Assembly: GCA_963785255.1 (NCBI GenBank)
Contig: CAWAUR010000013.1
Coordinates: 744,001-808,000 of the forward strand
Direction of reading: 5' to 3'
From: Bog-159 sp963785255
Lineage (GTDB): Bacteria; Acidobacteriota; Terriglobia; Bryobacterales; Bryobacteraceae
Length of the DNA: 64,000 bases
A program made the translations under genes and the position numbers. Below, piece after piece: positions 16,626 through 25,655 of the stretch. The notes beneath the pieces are model-generated. The model searched no databases. It saw nothing but the letters and a program-made list of their open reading frames with translations, and had not been told where the DNA came from. Positions within the stretch are counted from its first letter, which is position 1; each line of letters begins with the position of its first letter.

Positions 16626-16826
16626 AACGGTGGTGGAACAGATATAGGGGAACCGGTACGGTCTTGGCCGGGCCAGTGAGCGATGTTTAGCAACCGCACC
16701 CGGACCCTTGGCTCTACCTGGTTAAGTATCTGCCCGTTCCCCTCCGTCTAAAGTGCCGCCGGTACACAGCCGGCGCGCAATTTCGCGGACGGAAACCTAT
16801 AATCGTCCTTTAATTTACAGCCGCTA

Positions 16827-18026
16827 GTGGACGTCGCAATGAGAACTGTCAATAGGACAACGACGCAAAGTCGCGTCTCGTACCCCTCCCTTGCGCTCGT
16901 GGCGGTATTTGCACTCTGTAATCTGGTGCTGGGCGTGAGCGTTGCGCCGTCGGGCCTTCGGGGTGACTTTACATCCTCGTACATGGGCGCATCTCTAGTC
17001 CGCGAGGGGCACCTCGACCGGCTTTACGATTATCAAACTCAGATGAATTGGTGGCGTTCGCACGCAGGCCCCGAGAAAACTCTCGTACCATATGTCCGCC
17101 CTCCGTTTTACGCAGTGATACAGTCCCTGCTCGCCACACTGCCGCTTCCCACATCATTTCTGGTGAACGTTTGGGTTCTGTCCTTGCTTCTAATGGGATG
17201 TTGGTTGTGGTTTGCCAAAACGCTTGGCGAAGAAGCCTTAGTGCTGGCGTCGCTTTTCTGGCCCTCTGCGCTGGGAATTGCATTTGGACAGGACTGCCTA
17301 CTAATGCTCGTTCTTGCTGTAATCTCGTATCACTTGCACAGCAAGGGCCGGGATGGTTGGGCGGGTGTGACGCTCGCCATGGCCTTATACAAGTACCACC
17401 TGCTCCTCCTGATCGGTCCGGCGATGTTGTTGGCCGGACGCCGGCGGATGTTCGCAGGCTTTTCTATTGCGGCTGGGGTAGAGGCGTTAGTTTCTATAGT
17501 ATTGCTTGGTCCGGCAGGGATCTCAGCCTACATCGGTCTTCTTTTTCGGAAGGACATAGAGGGTCTATACCCCTCGCCTCAGCTAATGCCGAACTTAAAC
17601 GGCTTACTGGTGAACTTAAAGTTGGCGTCCACGCCCGCCGTGATTGCACTCAGCGGCGTAACATTGACCTGTGTTGCGGTTGCAGCATGGCAAGCGCCGT
17701 GGTGGCGGTTTATGGCCGCCGGCATTGCCGGATCAATGCTCATTGTGCCCCATGTATTCGGCTACGATCTAACCGTTCTCCTATTAGGGCTTCTTCTAGC
17801 GGTCAAATTTTCAGAATCGAAACTCACGCGTGCCGTCGCGTTCTGGCTTTGTGCGCCACTCTGCCATATAGCGAGTCTGTTCGATGCTCCATGGGCCGCG
17901 TGCCTGCCAGTTTCTCTTGCATTGTTTGTGTTCGCCTTGGGCCGAGAGTCTTTGTTGAACAGGTCCTGGTCTTACGAAGCCAACCGAGCGGAGCCAGCGG
18001 TAGAGCAGGTCACGGTCGTCGGATAA
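16827..18026 (+). CDS. GT87/DUF2029-like polytopic membrane glycosyltransferase
   Basis: 399 residues with about ten hydrophobic segments. The first loop after TM1 has GDFTSSYMGASLVREGHLDR and LYDYQTQ, then VPYVRPPFYAV, the arrangement of the GT87 (alpha-mannosyltransferase-like, polyprenyl-phosphate-dependent) family. A later NLNGLL segment also matches. Family members add sugars from lipid-linked donors on the outer face of the membrane. The start may be the GTG at 16827 or the ATG at 16839. No other cell-envelope glycan genes are adjacent. Confidence 0.75.
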   Translation: MDVAMRTVNRTTTQSRVSYPSLALVAVFALCNLVLGVSVAPSGLRGDFTSSYMGASLVREGHLDRLYDYQTQMNWWRSHAGPEKTLVPYVRPPFYAVIQSLLATLPLPTSFLVNVWVLSLLLMGCWLWFAKTLGEEALVLASLFWPSALGIAFGQDCLLMLVLAVISYHLHSKGRDGWAGVTLAMALYKYHLLLLIGPAMLLAGRRRMFAGFSIAAGVEALVSIVLLGPAGISAYIGLLFRKDIEGLYPSPQLMPNLNGLLVNLKLASTPAVIALSGVTLTCVAVAAWQAPWWRFMAAGIAGSMLIVPHVFGYDLTVLLLGLLLAVKFSESKLTRAVAFWLCAPLCHIASLFDAPWAACLPVSLALFVFALGRESLLNRSWSYEANRAEPAVEQVTVVG

Positions 18027-18193
18027 CGGGGCGCCGCAGCCAGTCCGATGGGGATGAAGGTCAGGCCCACCGGCATTGTGGGCATACATCTTTGATTGCC
18101 ACCGGCTCTTGACTCCCAAGGCCGTCTGTTGTAACACCGACTTATGGACACCGCAACGACAATTCGTATCCTCTGTTGCTCCCACCTGTCCAG

Positions 18194-18517
18194 TTATTCC
18201 CTATCATCGTTATTGTATTGGTAACTCCGGGCCAGGAAGGCTTGGGATACCGGCACTCCCGTCTGGTTTGCTAAACCAGCGTCCTCTCGGGACTTTGGCG
18301 TTCGACTCGCCAGCCTACCGCCAAACTCGACCTCGTCGATTGTGGCCCCGGTCGCGAGTTCGTCGATGACCTGCTCCTGGAGATCGAGAAACAATTGGTC
18401 CCACTGCTTCTTTTTCCATGCGTAGCCGCGCTGGACAAACGGAATCCTGAAGCGACCCGTACCGGTTAGCATTTCCTTGAATGTGCGGTTCTTAACGTGA
18501 TCCGCGGCATAGATCAT
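18194..18517 (-). pseudogene. DUF262 (GmrSD-type) N-terminal remnant
   Basis: The first 50 residues fit the N-terminus of DUF262/GmrS-like nucleases: NRTFKEMLTGTGRFRIPFVQ, then RGYAWKKKQWDQLFLDLQEQ, the 'IPxxQRxYxW' motif used for nucleotide binding and hydrolysis. After residue 55 the expected 'hFLGsi' motif is missing and the frame ends at 107 residues, whereas intact proteins exceed 500. It is therefore a fragment of a type IV restriction-like gene. Nothing that would complete it is nearby. Confidence 0.6.
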
Positions 18518-18632
18518 ACTTTAGAACAACAGTGCGGCCGCGTGGAGCGTGGCGTCCAGGAGTCCAGGAGCTTGGAACAATAACTCTCCGCCATCGGGCT
18601 TTTGCAGCTTCGAGGTGGGATTTTAGGCCGCC

Positions 18633-20987
18633 CTACCGCACGGAATCCTCCACCTCCCGCAACCAATCCGGCCGCTTCAAAACCTCCCGCGGCTTACTGC
18701 CATCCGGCGGCCCGATAATCCCGTCGCGCTGCATCATATCCAATATCCGCGCCGCCCGCCCGTAACCCAACCGCAGCCGGCGCTGCAACGTCGAGGTCGA
18801 TGCCTTGCCCATCTCCAGCACGATGCGCACCGCCTCTTCGTACAACGGATCCTGCCCACCCGGCGCGGCTTCTTCCGCATCCGGTTCCGCATCGTCTGTC
18901 GGCGGCGCTATCAGGAACGATTGATCGTATTCCGGCGCGGCCTGCTCCTTCCAGAAATCCACCACTCGATTGATTTCCGTCTCCGTCACGAACGCGCCGT
19001 GCACGCGAATCAGCCGCGACGACCCCGGCGGCAGGAACAGCATGTCGCCCTTGCCCAACAGATGCTCCGCGCCCATCACATCGAGCACCGTGCGGGAATC
19101 CACGCGCGTGGCTACGCGGAAACTGATGCGCGACGGAAAATTCGCCTTGATCAGCCCGGTGATCACGTCCACGCTAGGGCGCTGCGTGGCCAGCACCAGG
19201 TGCATGCCGACCGCGCGCGCCATCTGCGCCAGGCGTGTCACCGATTCTTCCACGTTCCGTCCCTCCAGCATCATCAGGTCCGCCAACTCGTCGATCAGAA
19301 TCAGAATGTACGGCAGCGGCCGCAAATCTTCCGCGGTAGCTTCATCCTCCTCGAACAGATTGCGCGGCTGCTCCTGTTTCTTGCGGATTTTCTTGTTGAA
19401 TTGATCGATGTTGCGCACGCCGAATTCGGCCAGCAGGCGTAGCCGCCGGTCCATCTCCAGCACCGCGTTGCGCAGCGCGTTGGTGGCTTTCTTGGGGTCG
19501 GTGATCACCGGCGTCAGCAGGTGCGGAATGCCCTCGTACATGCCGAGTTCCACGCGCTTGGGATCCACCATGATCATACGCACTTCATCGGGCGTCGATT
19601 TGTACAGAATCGACATCACCATCGAGTTGATCATCACGCTCTTGCCCGAGCCCGTGGAACCGGCGATCAGCAAATGCGGCATGGATTCGAGCGCAGCCAC
19701 TTTAATGCGCCCGTTGATATCCTTGCCCATCGAGATGGTGAGCCGCGATTGCGCCTGCGCGAATTCTTCGGATTCGAGCATCTGCCGCAGCGCAATCACT
19801 TCGCGCTTGCTGTTGGGCACTTCGATGCCTACCGTCGGCTTGCCCGGAATGCGCTCGATCAGAATCGATTCCGCCTGCAAGCCCAGGCACAAATCCTCGG
19901 TCAGCGTGGTTATGCGGCTGTATTTGATGCCGGCTTCCGGTTTAAATTCAAAAGTCGTCACCACCGGACCGGGATTGATCTGCACCACATTCCCCAGCAC
20001 GTTGAACTCTTCGAACTTCGATTTAATGCGGACCGCGATGTCTTTCAGCTCCTGTTCATCGTAAGGGCTGCGGCCTTGTCCCTCGTTCAGCAGATCGGTG
20101 GAAGGCAGCCGGTAGCTCATGGGACCGGCGGCATGCACCGGCGCCGCAACGGGCACGGATACTTCCCACGGCGGCGAATCCGGCTGGGCCGCGGCCGGTT
20201 CTTCCAGAGCGCAGATAGGGATATCGGTGGGTTCCTCGGGCGCCACGGGCTCCGCGGCTGTCTCGGCATCCGAATCCACCGGCGCTGCGGCCGATGCCAC
20301 GCGCGCGGTTTCCACGCGCGACGCGGATTTCGTACGCTTCCGCTTCTCGGCTTTCTCAGCCGCATGCAGCCGCGCTTTTTCGGCTTTACGCTGCCGCCGC
20401 TCGTCGCGCCAGAGGCGCCAGGCATCCGCCAGGGTGTTAAAGAAACGAATAGGTCCCGCGAACCAGACGGCCAGCTTCGAAACGGTGAAGGTCGAGACCA
20501 GGTAGACGGATACGATCAACGTAGTGATGGTGAGCAGGATCGCGCCGGTGGGATTGAGCGCGTGCATCAAATATTGCGCCAGCAGCATGCCCAGCAGTCC
20601 GCCGATGGGGATCGCGCCGCTGAATAGGGTCAGCTTGGGTGAGAATGAAACTGCCGCCGTCAGGCTAAGCAGCAGCAACATCGTGCCCGAAAGCTTGATG
20701 GCCCCGGCCTGCAGTTCATCGGAGCGAACCCATTTCCACGCCAGCCCGAACAACAGAATCGGAAACACGAACGCGCCGATACCGAAGCCTTGCAGCAGCA
20801 GGTCGGCGAACCATGCGCCGGGATAGCCGATGAGGTTGTGCGGCCGTGTAGCCGCTGCGGTATTGAGAGACGGATCCTGGACATGGTACGACGCCAGGCT
20901 GAGCAGCAACAGCAAGCCCAGCGACAAAAGTAGCAGACCGATTAATTCATTGAACCGCTTTTGCGGAGTCGGAGATAAGAGCTTCAT
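18633..20987 (-). CDS. ftsK: FtsK/SpoIIIE-family DNA translocase
   Basis: 784 residues. Four to five membrane helices (residues 15-175) are followed by a charged Ala/Glu/Pro linker, then the RecA-like motor with Walker A GSTGSGKS near residue 445 and Walker B ILIDELADLMM near 567. The C-terminal winged-helix gamma domain is visible (ASTSTLQRRLRLGYGRAARI, LDMMQRDGIIGP). It pumps chromosomal DNA at the septum and activates XerCD at dif. The ATG at 20985-20987 overlaps the uppP stop (ATGA); a longer open frame to 21911 is a shadow of uppP. The linker is short for FtsK. Confidence 0.95.
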   Translation of the reverse strand: MKLLSPTPQKRFNELIGLLLLSLGLLLLLSLASYHVQDPSLNTAAATRPHNLIGYPGAWFADLLLQGFGIGAFVFPILLFGLAWKWVRSDELQAGAIKLSGTMLLLLSLTAAVSFSPKLTLFSGAIPIGGLLGMLLAQYLMHALNPTGAILLTITTLIVSVYLVSTFTVSKLAVWFAGPIRFFNTLADAWRLWRDERRQRKAEKARLHAAEKAEKRKRTKSASRVETARVASAAAPVDSDAETAAEPVAPEEPTDIPICALEEPAAAQPDSPPWEVSVPVAAPVHAAGPMSYRLPSTDLLNEGQGRSPYDEQELKDIAVRIKSKFEEFNVLGNVVQINPGPVVTTFEFKPEAGIKYSRITTLTEDLCLGLQAESILIERIPGKPTVGIEVPNSKREVIALRQMLESEEFAQAQSRLTISMGKDINGRIKVAALESMPHLLIAGSTGSGKSVMINSMVMSILYKSTPDEVRMIMVDPKRVELGMYEGIPHLLTPVITDPKKATNALRNAVLEMDRRLRLLAEFGVRNIDQFNKKIRKKQEQPRNLFEEDEATAEDLRPLPYILILIDELADLMMLEGRNVEESVTRLAQMARAVGMHLVLATQRPSVDVITGLIKANFPSRISFRVATRVDSRTVLDVMGAEHLLGKGDMLFLPPGSSRLIRVHGAFVTETEINRVVDFWKEQAAPEYDQSFLIAPPTDDAEPDAEEAAPGGQDPLYEEAVRIVLEMGKASTSTLQRRLRLGYGRAARILDMMQRDGIIGPPDGSKPREVLKRPDWLREVEDSVR

Positions 20988-21829
20988 CCCGCTGGCCGGC
21001 GGAAGAAAGCCAGAGCAAGCACTATTATGCCAAAAATTATCCGATAAAACACGAAGAACCACAAACTGCGGCGGCGGAGGAAGCGCAGGAACATGGCGAT
21101 GACCAGCATGCCCGTAACCGCACTTACCGCGATACCCACCGCCAGGCCGGTATGGCTCAGTGCTACGGCGCCGGGTGCGGCCATCAACTCCTTGTGTTTC
21201 ACCATATCGTAGACTGCCTTGGCCGCCGCCGCGCCGATGGCGGGCGTCGAGAGCAGGAAAGAATAGCGCGCGGCCGCTTCCCGATTTATATTGCGAAACA
21301 GTCCGGCCGTGATGGTGATGCCGCTGCGCGATACGCCGGGCACCACCGCCAGCGCCTGCGCCACCCCGATGACCCCGGCATCCACGAAGTTGATTCCCGA
21401 GATATCGCGGGTCTTGCGCCCCATGTACTCGGCGATTCCCATCACGATGCCGATCCCCACCATCATGGTGCCGATCACCATCGGGTTGCGCCACGCGCCT
21501 TCGGCTTGCTTGTTGAACAACAGGCCGGCCACGCCCACGGGAATGGTGCCGATGGCCAGCAGCCACAACAGTCCGCTGTTGCGCTCCAACTCCTCGTCGC
21601 GTCCCCAACGCATGCCGAATCCGTGCGCGACGATTTGCACCCAATCGCGGGCAAAATAAATTAGCACAGCGAGTAGCGTGCCGATGTGCAGTGCGATATC
21701 GAACGTCAGGCTCTCGGTCTGCCAGCCCAGCAGCCACGAAGTCAGATAGAGGTGCGCCGTGCTGCTGACGGGCAGGAATTCCGTCAGCCCTTGCACGATG
21801 GCCAGAACGATCACTTGGTAGATAGGCAT
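20984..21829 (-). CDS. uppP: Undecaprenyl-diphosphatase UppP/BacA
   Basis: 281 residues with about eight membrane helices. It carries the two family signatures: VQGLTEFLPVSSTAHL near the N-terminus (Glu-rich motif) and PGVSRSGITITAGL in the middle (PGxSRSG). It dephosphorylates undecaprenyl diphosphate to recycle the lipid carrier for peptidoglycan and other envelope glycans, and high dosage gives bacitracin resistance. Its last four bases overlap the ftsK start, so the two genes are translationally coupled. Confidence 0.96.
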   Translation of the reverse strand: MPIYQVIVLAIVQGLTEFLPVSSTAHLYLTSWLLGWQTESLTFDIALHIGTLLAVLIYFARDWVQIVAHGFGMRWGRDEELERNSGLLWLLAIGTIPVGVAGLLFNKQAEGAWRNPMVIGTMMVGIGIVMGIAEYMGRKTRDISGINFVDAGVIGVAQALAVVPGVSRSGITITAGLFRNINREAAARYSFLLSTPAIGAAAAKAVYDMVKHKELMAAPGAVALSHTGLAVGIAVSAVTGMLVIAMFLRFLRRRSLWFFVFYRIIFGIIVLALAFFRRPAG

Positions 21830-21995
21830 GTTCGGGGCAAAATGGAATGGTACCCGATTTTATGCCCAATACCAAGCAAGCGCGTCCATCCCGCGAAGCC
21901 CCGAGGCGCAAAAGCTCGGCGTCGCCAAGAACCGCGCCTAACTGGTGGACGGCCGCGTACTGGCGCTCGATTCGTCTGCCCCACGGGCGCGGCGG

Positions 21996-23387
21996 CTAAT
22001 ACTCGCGGGTCTTCTTGATGCCCGGCTCGGGCAGCGGATACTTACCATCCGCGCTGGCGCGCAGCGGCGCGGGACCATCCATGGTCAACTTATCCACCTC
22101 CGGCGCGAACTCGTGATCGTGATTCATCATCTGATCGAAAGTCACTAACTGGCCGGTATGTGCGGAGTAGCGTCCCATGCTGGCCACTAAGCTGGCTTCG
22201 GCGCCGCGCTGCACCTCGTTGTAAGGCTTGTCGTCTCGAATGGCGGCGATCAGGTCGTCCCACTCCCAGTCATAAGGCGAGCGTTCGGGCTCCGGGAAGG
22301 CCCACACCAGATTCTCCGGCGCGGGCTGCTTCTGCCCATTCTGCCAGCGCGGAATGTTCTGCCCCGAGTAAATGCGCGTCCGTCCAGGCGTATGTGAGTT
22401 AGTTGAAACTACCGCCGATCCCTTGGTTCCATGCAGGTAGCTGGCGAACTCATTATGTACACCGGGTATGTTACGGCCATCGAAGAATAAGTGCGTACCA
22501 TCCGGATAAGTGTACTGTACGGCATAGACATCGAAGTTCTGATCCACCGCGTCGCCGCGATACTGGCGCCCGCCCAGCGCCATAGCTTCCACCGGCCACG
22601 CGCCCTTCATCCAGGACAACTCGTCGATCTGATGGATGTAATAATCGCTGTAGACACCGCCGCTGGCCCATAGGAACCCGTGAAACAGCTTGATCTGGTA
22701 CAACAACTCGGTGATGCCATCGGGCTTTGGCGGCGCGATGTCACCGCCCGGCCCCATGCGATAGCCGCGCATGGCAATGATATCGCCGATCTGCCCGTCC
22801 CGGACGCGGCTCAGCAGCTCTTGACGCGCGCGGCAATGCCGGATCATCAAGCCGACGCCGACTTTCAAGTTCTTGGCGCGCGCCTCTTCGCCCAGTGCAA
22901 TCATACGCCGCGTGGTGGGACCATCCACTGTCACGGGCTTCTCCATGAAGACGTTCAAGCCTCTGTCGATGGCGTAGCGGAAATGCACCCAGCGGAACGC
23001 AGGCGGGGTCGCCAGCACGGCTACATCGCCAGGCTTCAGGCAGTCCATGGCCTTCTGATAGCCGTCGAAGCCGATGAACTGGCGATCCATGGGCACGTCC
23101 ATCTGGGATTCAAAATGGCCGCGCAAATGGCCATGGCTGTCGCTGAGCTTTTGCGGAAAAACGTCCGCCATGGCCACCAGCTTGATGGGCCCATTCTTGA
23201 TTCCCAGCGCGTTCTCGATGGCGCCGGTGCCGCGTCCGCCGCAGCCGATCAGCGCGATTTGAATGGTATTGTTCTCCGCCGCGTGCACGTGGGGCAAAGC
23301 CACTCCGGCCAGCGCCGAAACTCCCGCGATGCGGCCGGCATCAGCCAGAAAGGCGCGGCGCGATGTGTTGTCTTTGGTTTCGTTCAT
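21996..23387 (-). CDS. Tat-exported Gfo/Idh/MocA-family oxidoreductase
   Basis: 463 residues. A twin-arginine signal opens the protein (NTSRRAFLADAGRIAGVSAL, then an Ala-rich region cut near HVHA). The NAD(P)-binding Rossmann core has IALIGCGGRGTGAIENAL; EKPVTVDGP supplies the EKP motif with the catalytic-site lysine. The large C-terminal domain is typical of secreted sugar dehydrogenases in acidobacteria and planctomycetes. The ATG at 23385-23387 has GAACGAGG upstream. The frame stays open another 432 bases upstream into a membrane segment, described separately. Confidence 0.9.
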   Translation of the reverse strand: MNETKDNTSRRAFLADAGRIAGVSALAGVALPHVHAAENNTIQIALIGCGGRGTGAIENALGIKNGPIKLVAMADVFPQKLSDSHGHLRGHFESQMDVPMDRQFIGFDGYQKAMDCLKPGDVAVLATPPAFRWVHFRYAIDRGLNVFMEKPVTVDGPTTRRMIALGEEARAKNLKVGVGLMIRHCRARQELLSRVRDGQIGDIIAMRGYRMGPGGDIAPPKPDGITELLYQIKLFHGFLWASGGVYSDYYIHQIDELSWMKGAWPVEAMALGGRQYRGDAVDQNFDVYAVQYTYPDGTHLFFDGRNIPGVHNEFASYLHGTKGSAVVSTNSHTPGRTRIYSGQNIPRWQNGQKQPAPENLVWAFPEPERSPYDWEWDDLIAAIRDDKPYNEVQRGAEASLVASMGRYSAHTGQLVTFDQMMNHDHEFAPEVDKLTMDGPAPLRASADGKYPLPEPGIKKTREY

Positions 23388-23819
23388 TGCGGTACCTCGT
23401 TCGATACAGTAATCCATTTCGCCGCCGAGTGGGGTGCGGCGGACGCGCGAAATACGCTGCTGTAGGAACAGTTTAGTCGCCAACCGATGCCATCCGTGCG
23501 GTTCCATATCCGTCAGACATGCCCCAACAATAAATGAAAAGACAAGCGACCCTACAAACATCCCGCCGAACCACAATAGTCGGATTGGCAGTTTGTTTTT
23601 GATCGTAAAGGCACCGTACACGAGCCATTCTGTCCCGACCTGAAGAAATAACCAGACCCACGCAAGTACAAAACTGGCGTGGAGCAACCGTGCATACCCA
23701 TCAAGGCTAAGAGGCATGTCCATCGTCGCCGCCACGCAGGTCAACCAAAGCGGCGACACTACGGAGGCTGAAAGAACAACCAGCACCACTAGGCCAATAA
23801 CAGCCCACCACTTGTTCAT
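23388..23819 (-). CDS. Four-helix membrane segment in frame with the oxidoreductase
   Basis: 144 codons from an ATG at 23817-23819, with no stop before the oxidoreductase start. Residues 5-105 hold four hydrophobic helices (VIGLVVLVVLSASVVSPLW, HASFVLAWVWLFLQVG, IRLLWFGGMFVGSLVFSFIV), clearly a membrane protein; the last 40 residues are polar. It may be a small membrane-protein gene that lost its stop, or the head of a 607-residue fusion. The oxidoreductase has its own Tat signal and ribosome-binding site, which argues for separate proteins. Confidence 0.45.
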
Positions 23820-23906
23820 AACTGCAGCCGTCCCGCTTTGCAGTATAGGCGGTCAACGCCCAGACTGTCAAAGCAGATCGCCTTTGAGATCGGAAAGGCT
23901 GCTGTT

Positions 23907-24341
23907 TTACTTGGGAGTCAAGTACGCGGATGTAAATTCTATTCTGATTCCAGTGGGATTCCCGAAGGATTGTTCTTGGTTATATGCGACAAAGAACAAC
24001 ACGGCGCGCGTGTCCGGCAGCAGTGGTGCTTCAAAGTTAAAATCGTTCCAGGAACTGAAACTCTTGATAGAGGGCATCGCCACGGCGTGGCAACTAGCGG
24101 TGTCTCCAATCGGGTCTTCCAGGTAAATCGACAAAAGGTCATCGTCAACGGATAACTGTCCAGCGACACTTAACAAGTATCCGGCCCCCGCGGGAGAAAG
24201 CGGTGGTACCGAAAAGGTCGTGGCATAAACATACCAGCCTCCCTCGCTGACCTGCCGCGAGAACCCACAGATTCCGCCGACGAGGCACAACTTTTGCCGT
24301 GTGCATTCGACATTGAAAGTTACGCTTGCAATGGCAGCGGG
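23907..24341 (-). pseudogene. Remnant of a secreted beta-sandwich domain
   Basis: The frame is open from a TGA at about 24342 to TAA at 23907 but has no convincing start codon (only a TTG at 24290). It reads ASVTFNVECTRQ, GGWYVYATTFSVPPLSPAGA, LSVDDDLLSIYLEDPIGD, FNFEAPLLPDTRAVLFFVAY and NPTGIRIEFTSAYL, the pattern of the ligand-binding-like beta domains in PEP-CTERM-type exported proteins of planctomycetes and acidobacteria. It is probably the truncated end of a larger secreted protein. Confidence 0.45.
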
Positions 24342-24576
24342 CCTCGCAAATCATCCGTGGAGCATCAGCGAGTTGATTATGGCTCAGTAGGTTGAATCAG
24401 TCGATCCAACAGTATTTGAGACCGCTTCAGCGCACGATGTTCCGCACGAACCGGACAAGGACATCCCCTTTGCGGTAGCATTTAGCTTCGAGCGGTGGGA
24501 CAATACGGTCGATGGACCGCTGCGTCAGGCTCGGATTGTTGCTAACTGCGGCGTCATTCTGCTGCGCCGTGATTGG

Positions 24577-25209
24577 GTGCATCAGACAGCGAGGCAGAAA
24601 GTGATCCCAATGTGTACCGGCGTCATTGCGGTATGCCTCGCCGGTTTTCCCATTTTGGCGGTTGCCCAGGTCCAGGCCGATGAGCCGATCAAAACGACGT
24701 TCTGCGAACTGGTGAAACATCCTGCTCAGTTCGGTGACAAAATGGTCCAGGTTCGGGCAACGATTGTGACCGGCTATGAGGGAATCGTTATTGCGGACGA
24801 TACTTGCCCAGGAACCATTTGGCTTTCGGTAGGGGAAGATCGGACATCGAGTGCTCAGGAGTTTGCGTACATCGACCACATAATGGACATACGAAACCCG
24901 GATCGGCTCGATTGGAAACCATTGCCGCCACTGCGCACGATCATTTTGAAAAGGGATCGGGAGTTTCGCCGCCTCGATAAGTACTTTGATAAACCACGCA
25001 AGTATACAGTCTCGGCGGTCTGCACCGGGCGCTTCGATCACAGCGACGGTAAGCTAATTGCAATTCGAGCCATTGGTTCACGCACTGTAGAAGCAGGACC
25101 CTTGCGTTACGGCCACATGGGTGATTGGGACTCGCAACTGGTGCTGCAATCTGTTTCAAACGTGATTGCAAAGCCGATAGTCCGCTCAGAGTACAAGAAG
25201 ACGAAATGA
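24577..25209 (+). CDS. Exported protein, first of a tandem related pair
   Basis: 210 residues. The N-terminus has a basic n-region (TARQK) and a hydrophobic core (CTGVIAVCLAGFPILAVAQV), a plausible signal peptide. The mature part begins PIKTTFCELVKHPAQFGDKM, then VQVRATIVTGYEGIVIADDT, and ends WDSQLVLQSVSNVIAK. The pattern 'ELVKxPxxFxxKxVxVRA' suggests an OB-fold-like exported domain, but I know no function. An internal ATG at 24610 is an alternative start. The TGA overlaps the start of the next gene (ATGA), and the two proteins share both end motifs, so this is an in-situ duplication. Confidence 0.65.
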   Translation: MHQTARQKVIPMCTGVIAVCLAGFPILAVAQVQADEPIKTTFCELVKHPAQFGDKMVQVRATIVTGYEGIVIADDTCPGTIWLSVGEDRTSSAQEFAYIDHIMDIRNPDRLDWKPLPPLRTIILKRDREFRRLDKYFDKPRKYTVSAVCTGRFDHSDGKLIAIRAIGSRTVEAGPLRYGHMGDWDSQLVLQSVSNVIAKPIVRSEYKKTK

Positions 25210-25655
25210 CGCCCGCTACCCGTATCCTGATCGTTGTCGCCGTTTACCTCATTATGCGTTCCAGCGTTACGGTCGCCCAAGTCGTGTCTGCTGCGCCGAT
25301 CAAGACGACACTCTGTGAACTTGTGAAAACACCAGAGCGATTTGATAACCAGATCGTTAAGCTTCGCACTCGAATCGACCCTGGCGTCGAAGACAGTCCT
25401 CATGCTCTTTTCGACCGCAGTTGTTCGGCGGTGGTCGCTCTGGTGTTGCCCGACAAGGAACCAACCAGAGATGCTAATGAGTACCATCGTTTGCGCCACT
25501 ATCTGAAGAAACACAGAACTGTAGATGCCACTGTCGAAGGCATCTTCGTCCATTCGCCGGTACGGTTCGGGAACAATGCCAGCCTCGACTCCCGTCTAAT
25601 GTTGCAACGGGTTTCGACGGTGATTGCCAAATCCCAAAATACGCCGACGAGGTGA
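25206..25655 (+). CDS. Exported protein, second of a tandem related pair
   Basis: 149 residues beginning MTPATRILIVVAVYLIMRSS with a signal-like helix ending VTVAQ. PIKTTLCELVKTPERFDNQI at the mature N-terminus and LDSRLMLQRVSTVIAK at the end align directly with the upstream protein. The middle is about 50 residues shorter. The ATG is embedded in the upstream stop (ATGA), so translation is coupled. Function unknown. Confidence 0.65.
   Translation: MTPATRILIVVAVYLIMRSSVTVAQVVSAAPIKTTLCELVKTPERFDNQIVKLRTRIDPGVEDSPHALFDRSCSAVVALVLPDKEPTRDANEYHRLRHYLKKHRTVDATVEGIFVHSPVRFGNNASLDSRLMLQRVSTVIAKSQNTPTR

Noticed and set aside
19521..20627. 368-codon open frame on the plus strand
   Set aside because: Opposite-strand shadow of ftsK; His/Arg/Gly-rich composition with no domain.
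20988..21911. N-terminal 308 codons of the 1,092-codon open frame continuous with ftsK
   Set aside because: Arg/His/Gly-rich sequence antiphase to uppP on the same strand; the real ftsK start is the ATGA overlap at 20987.
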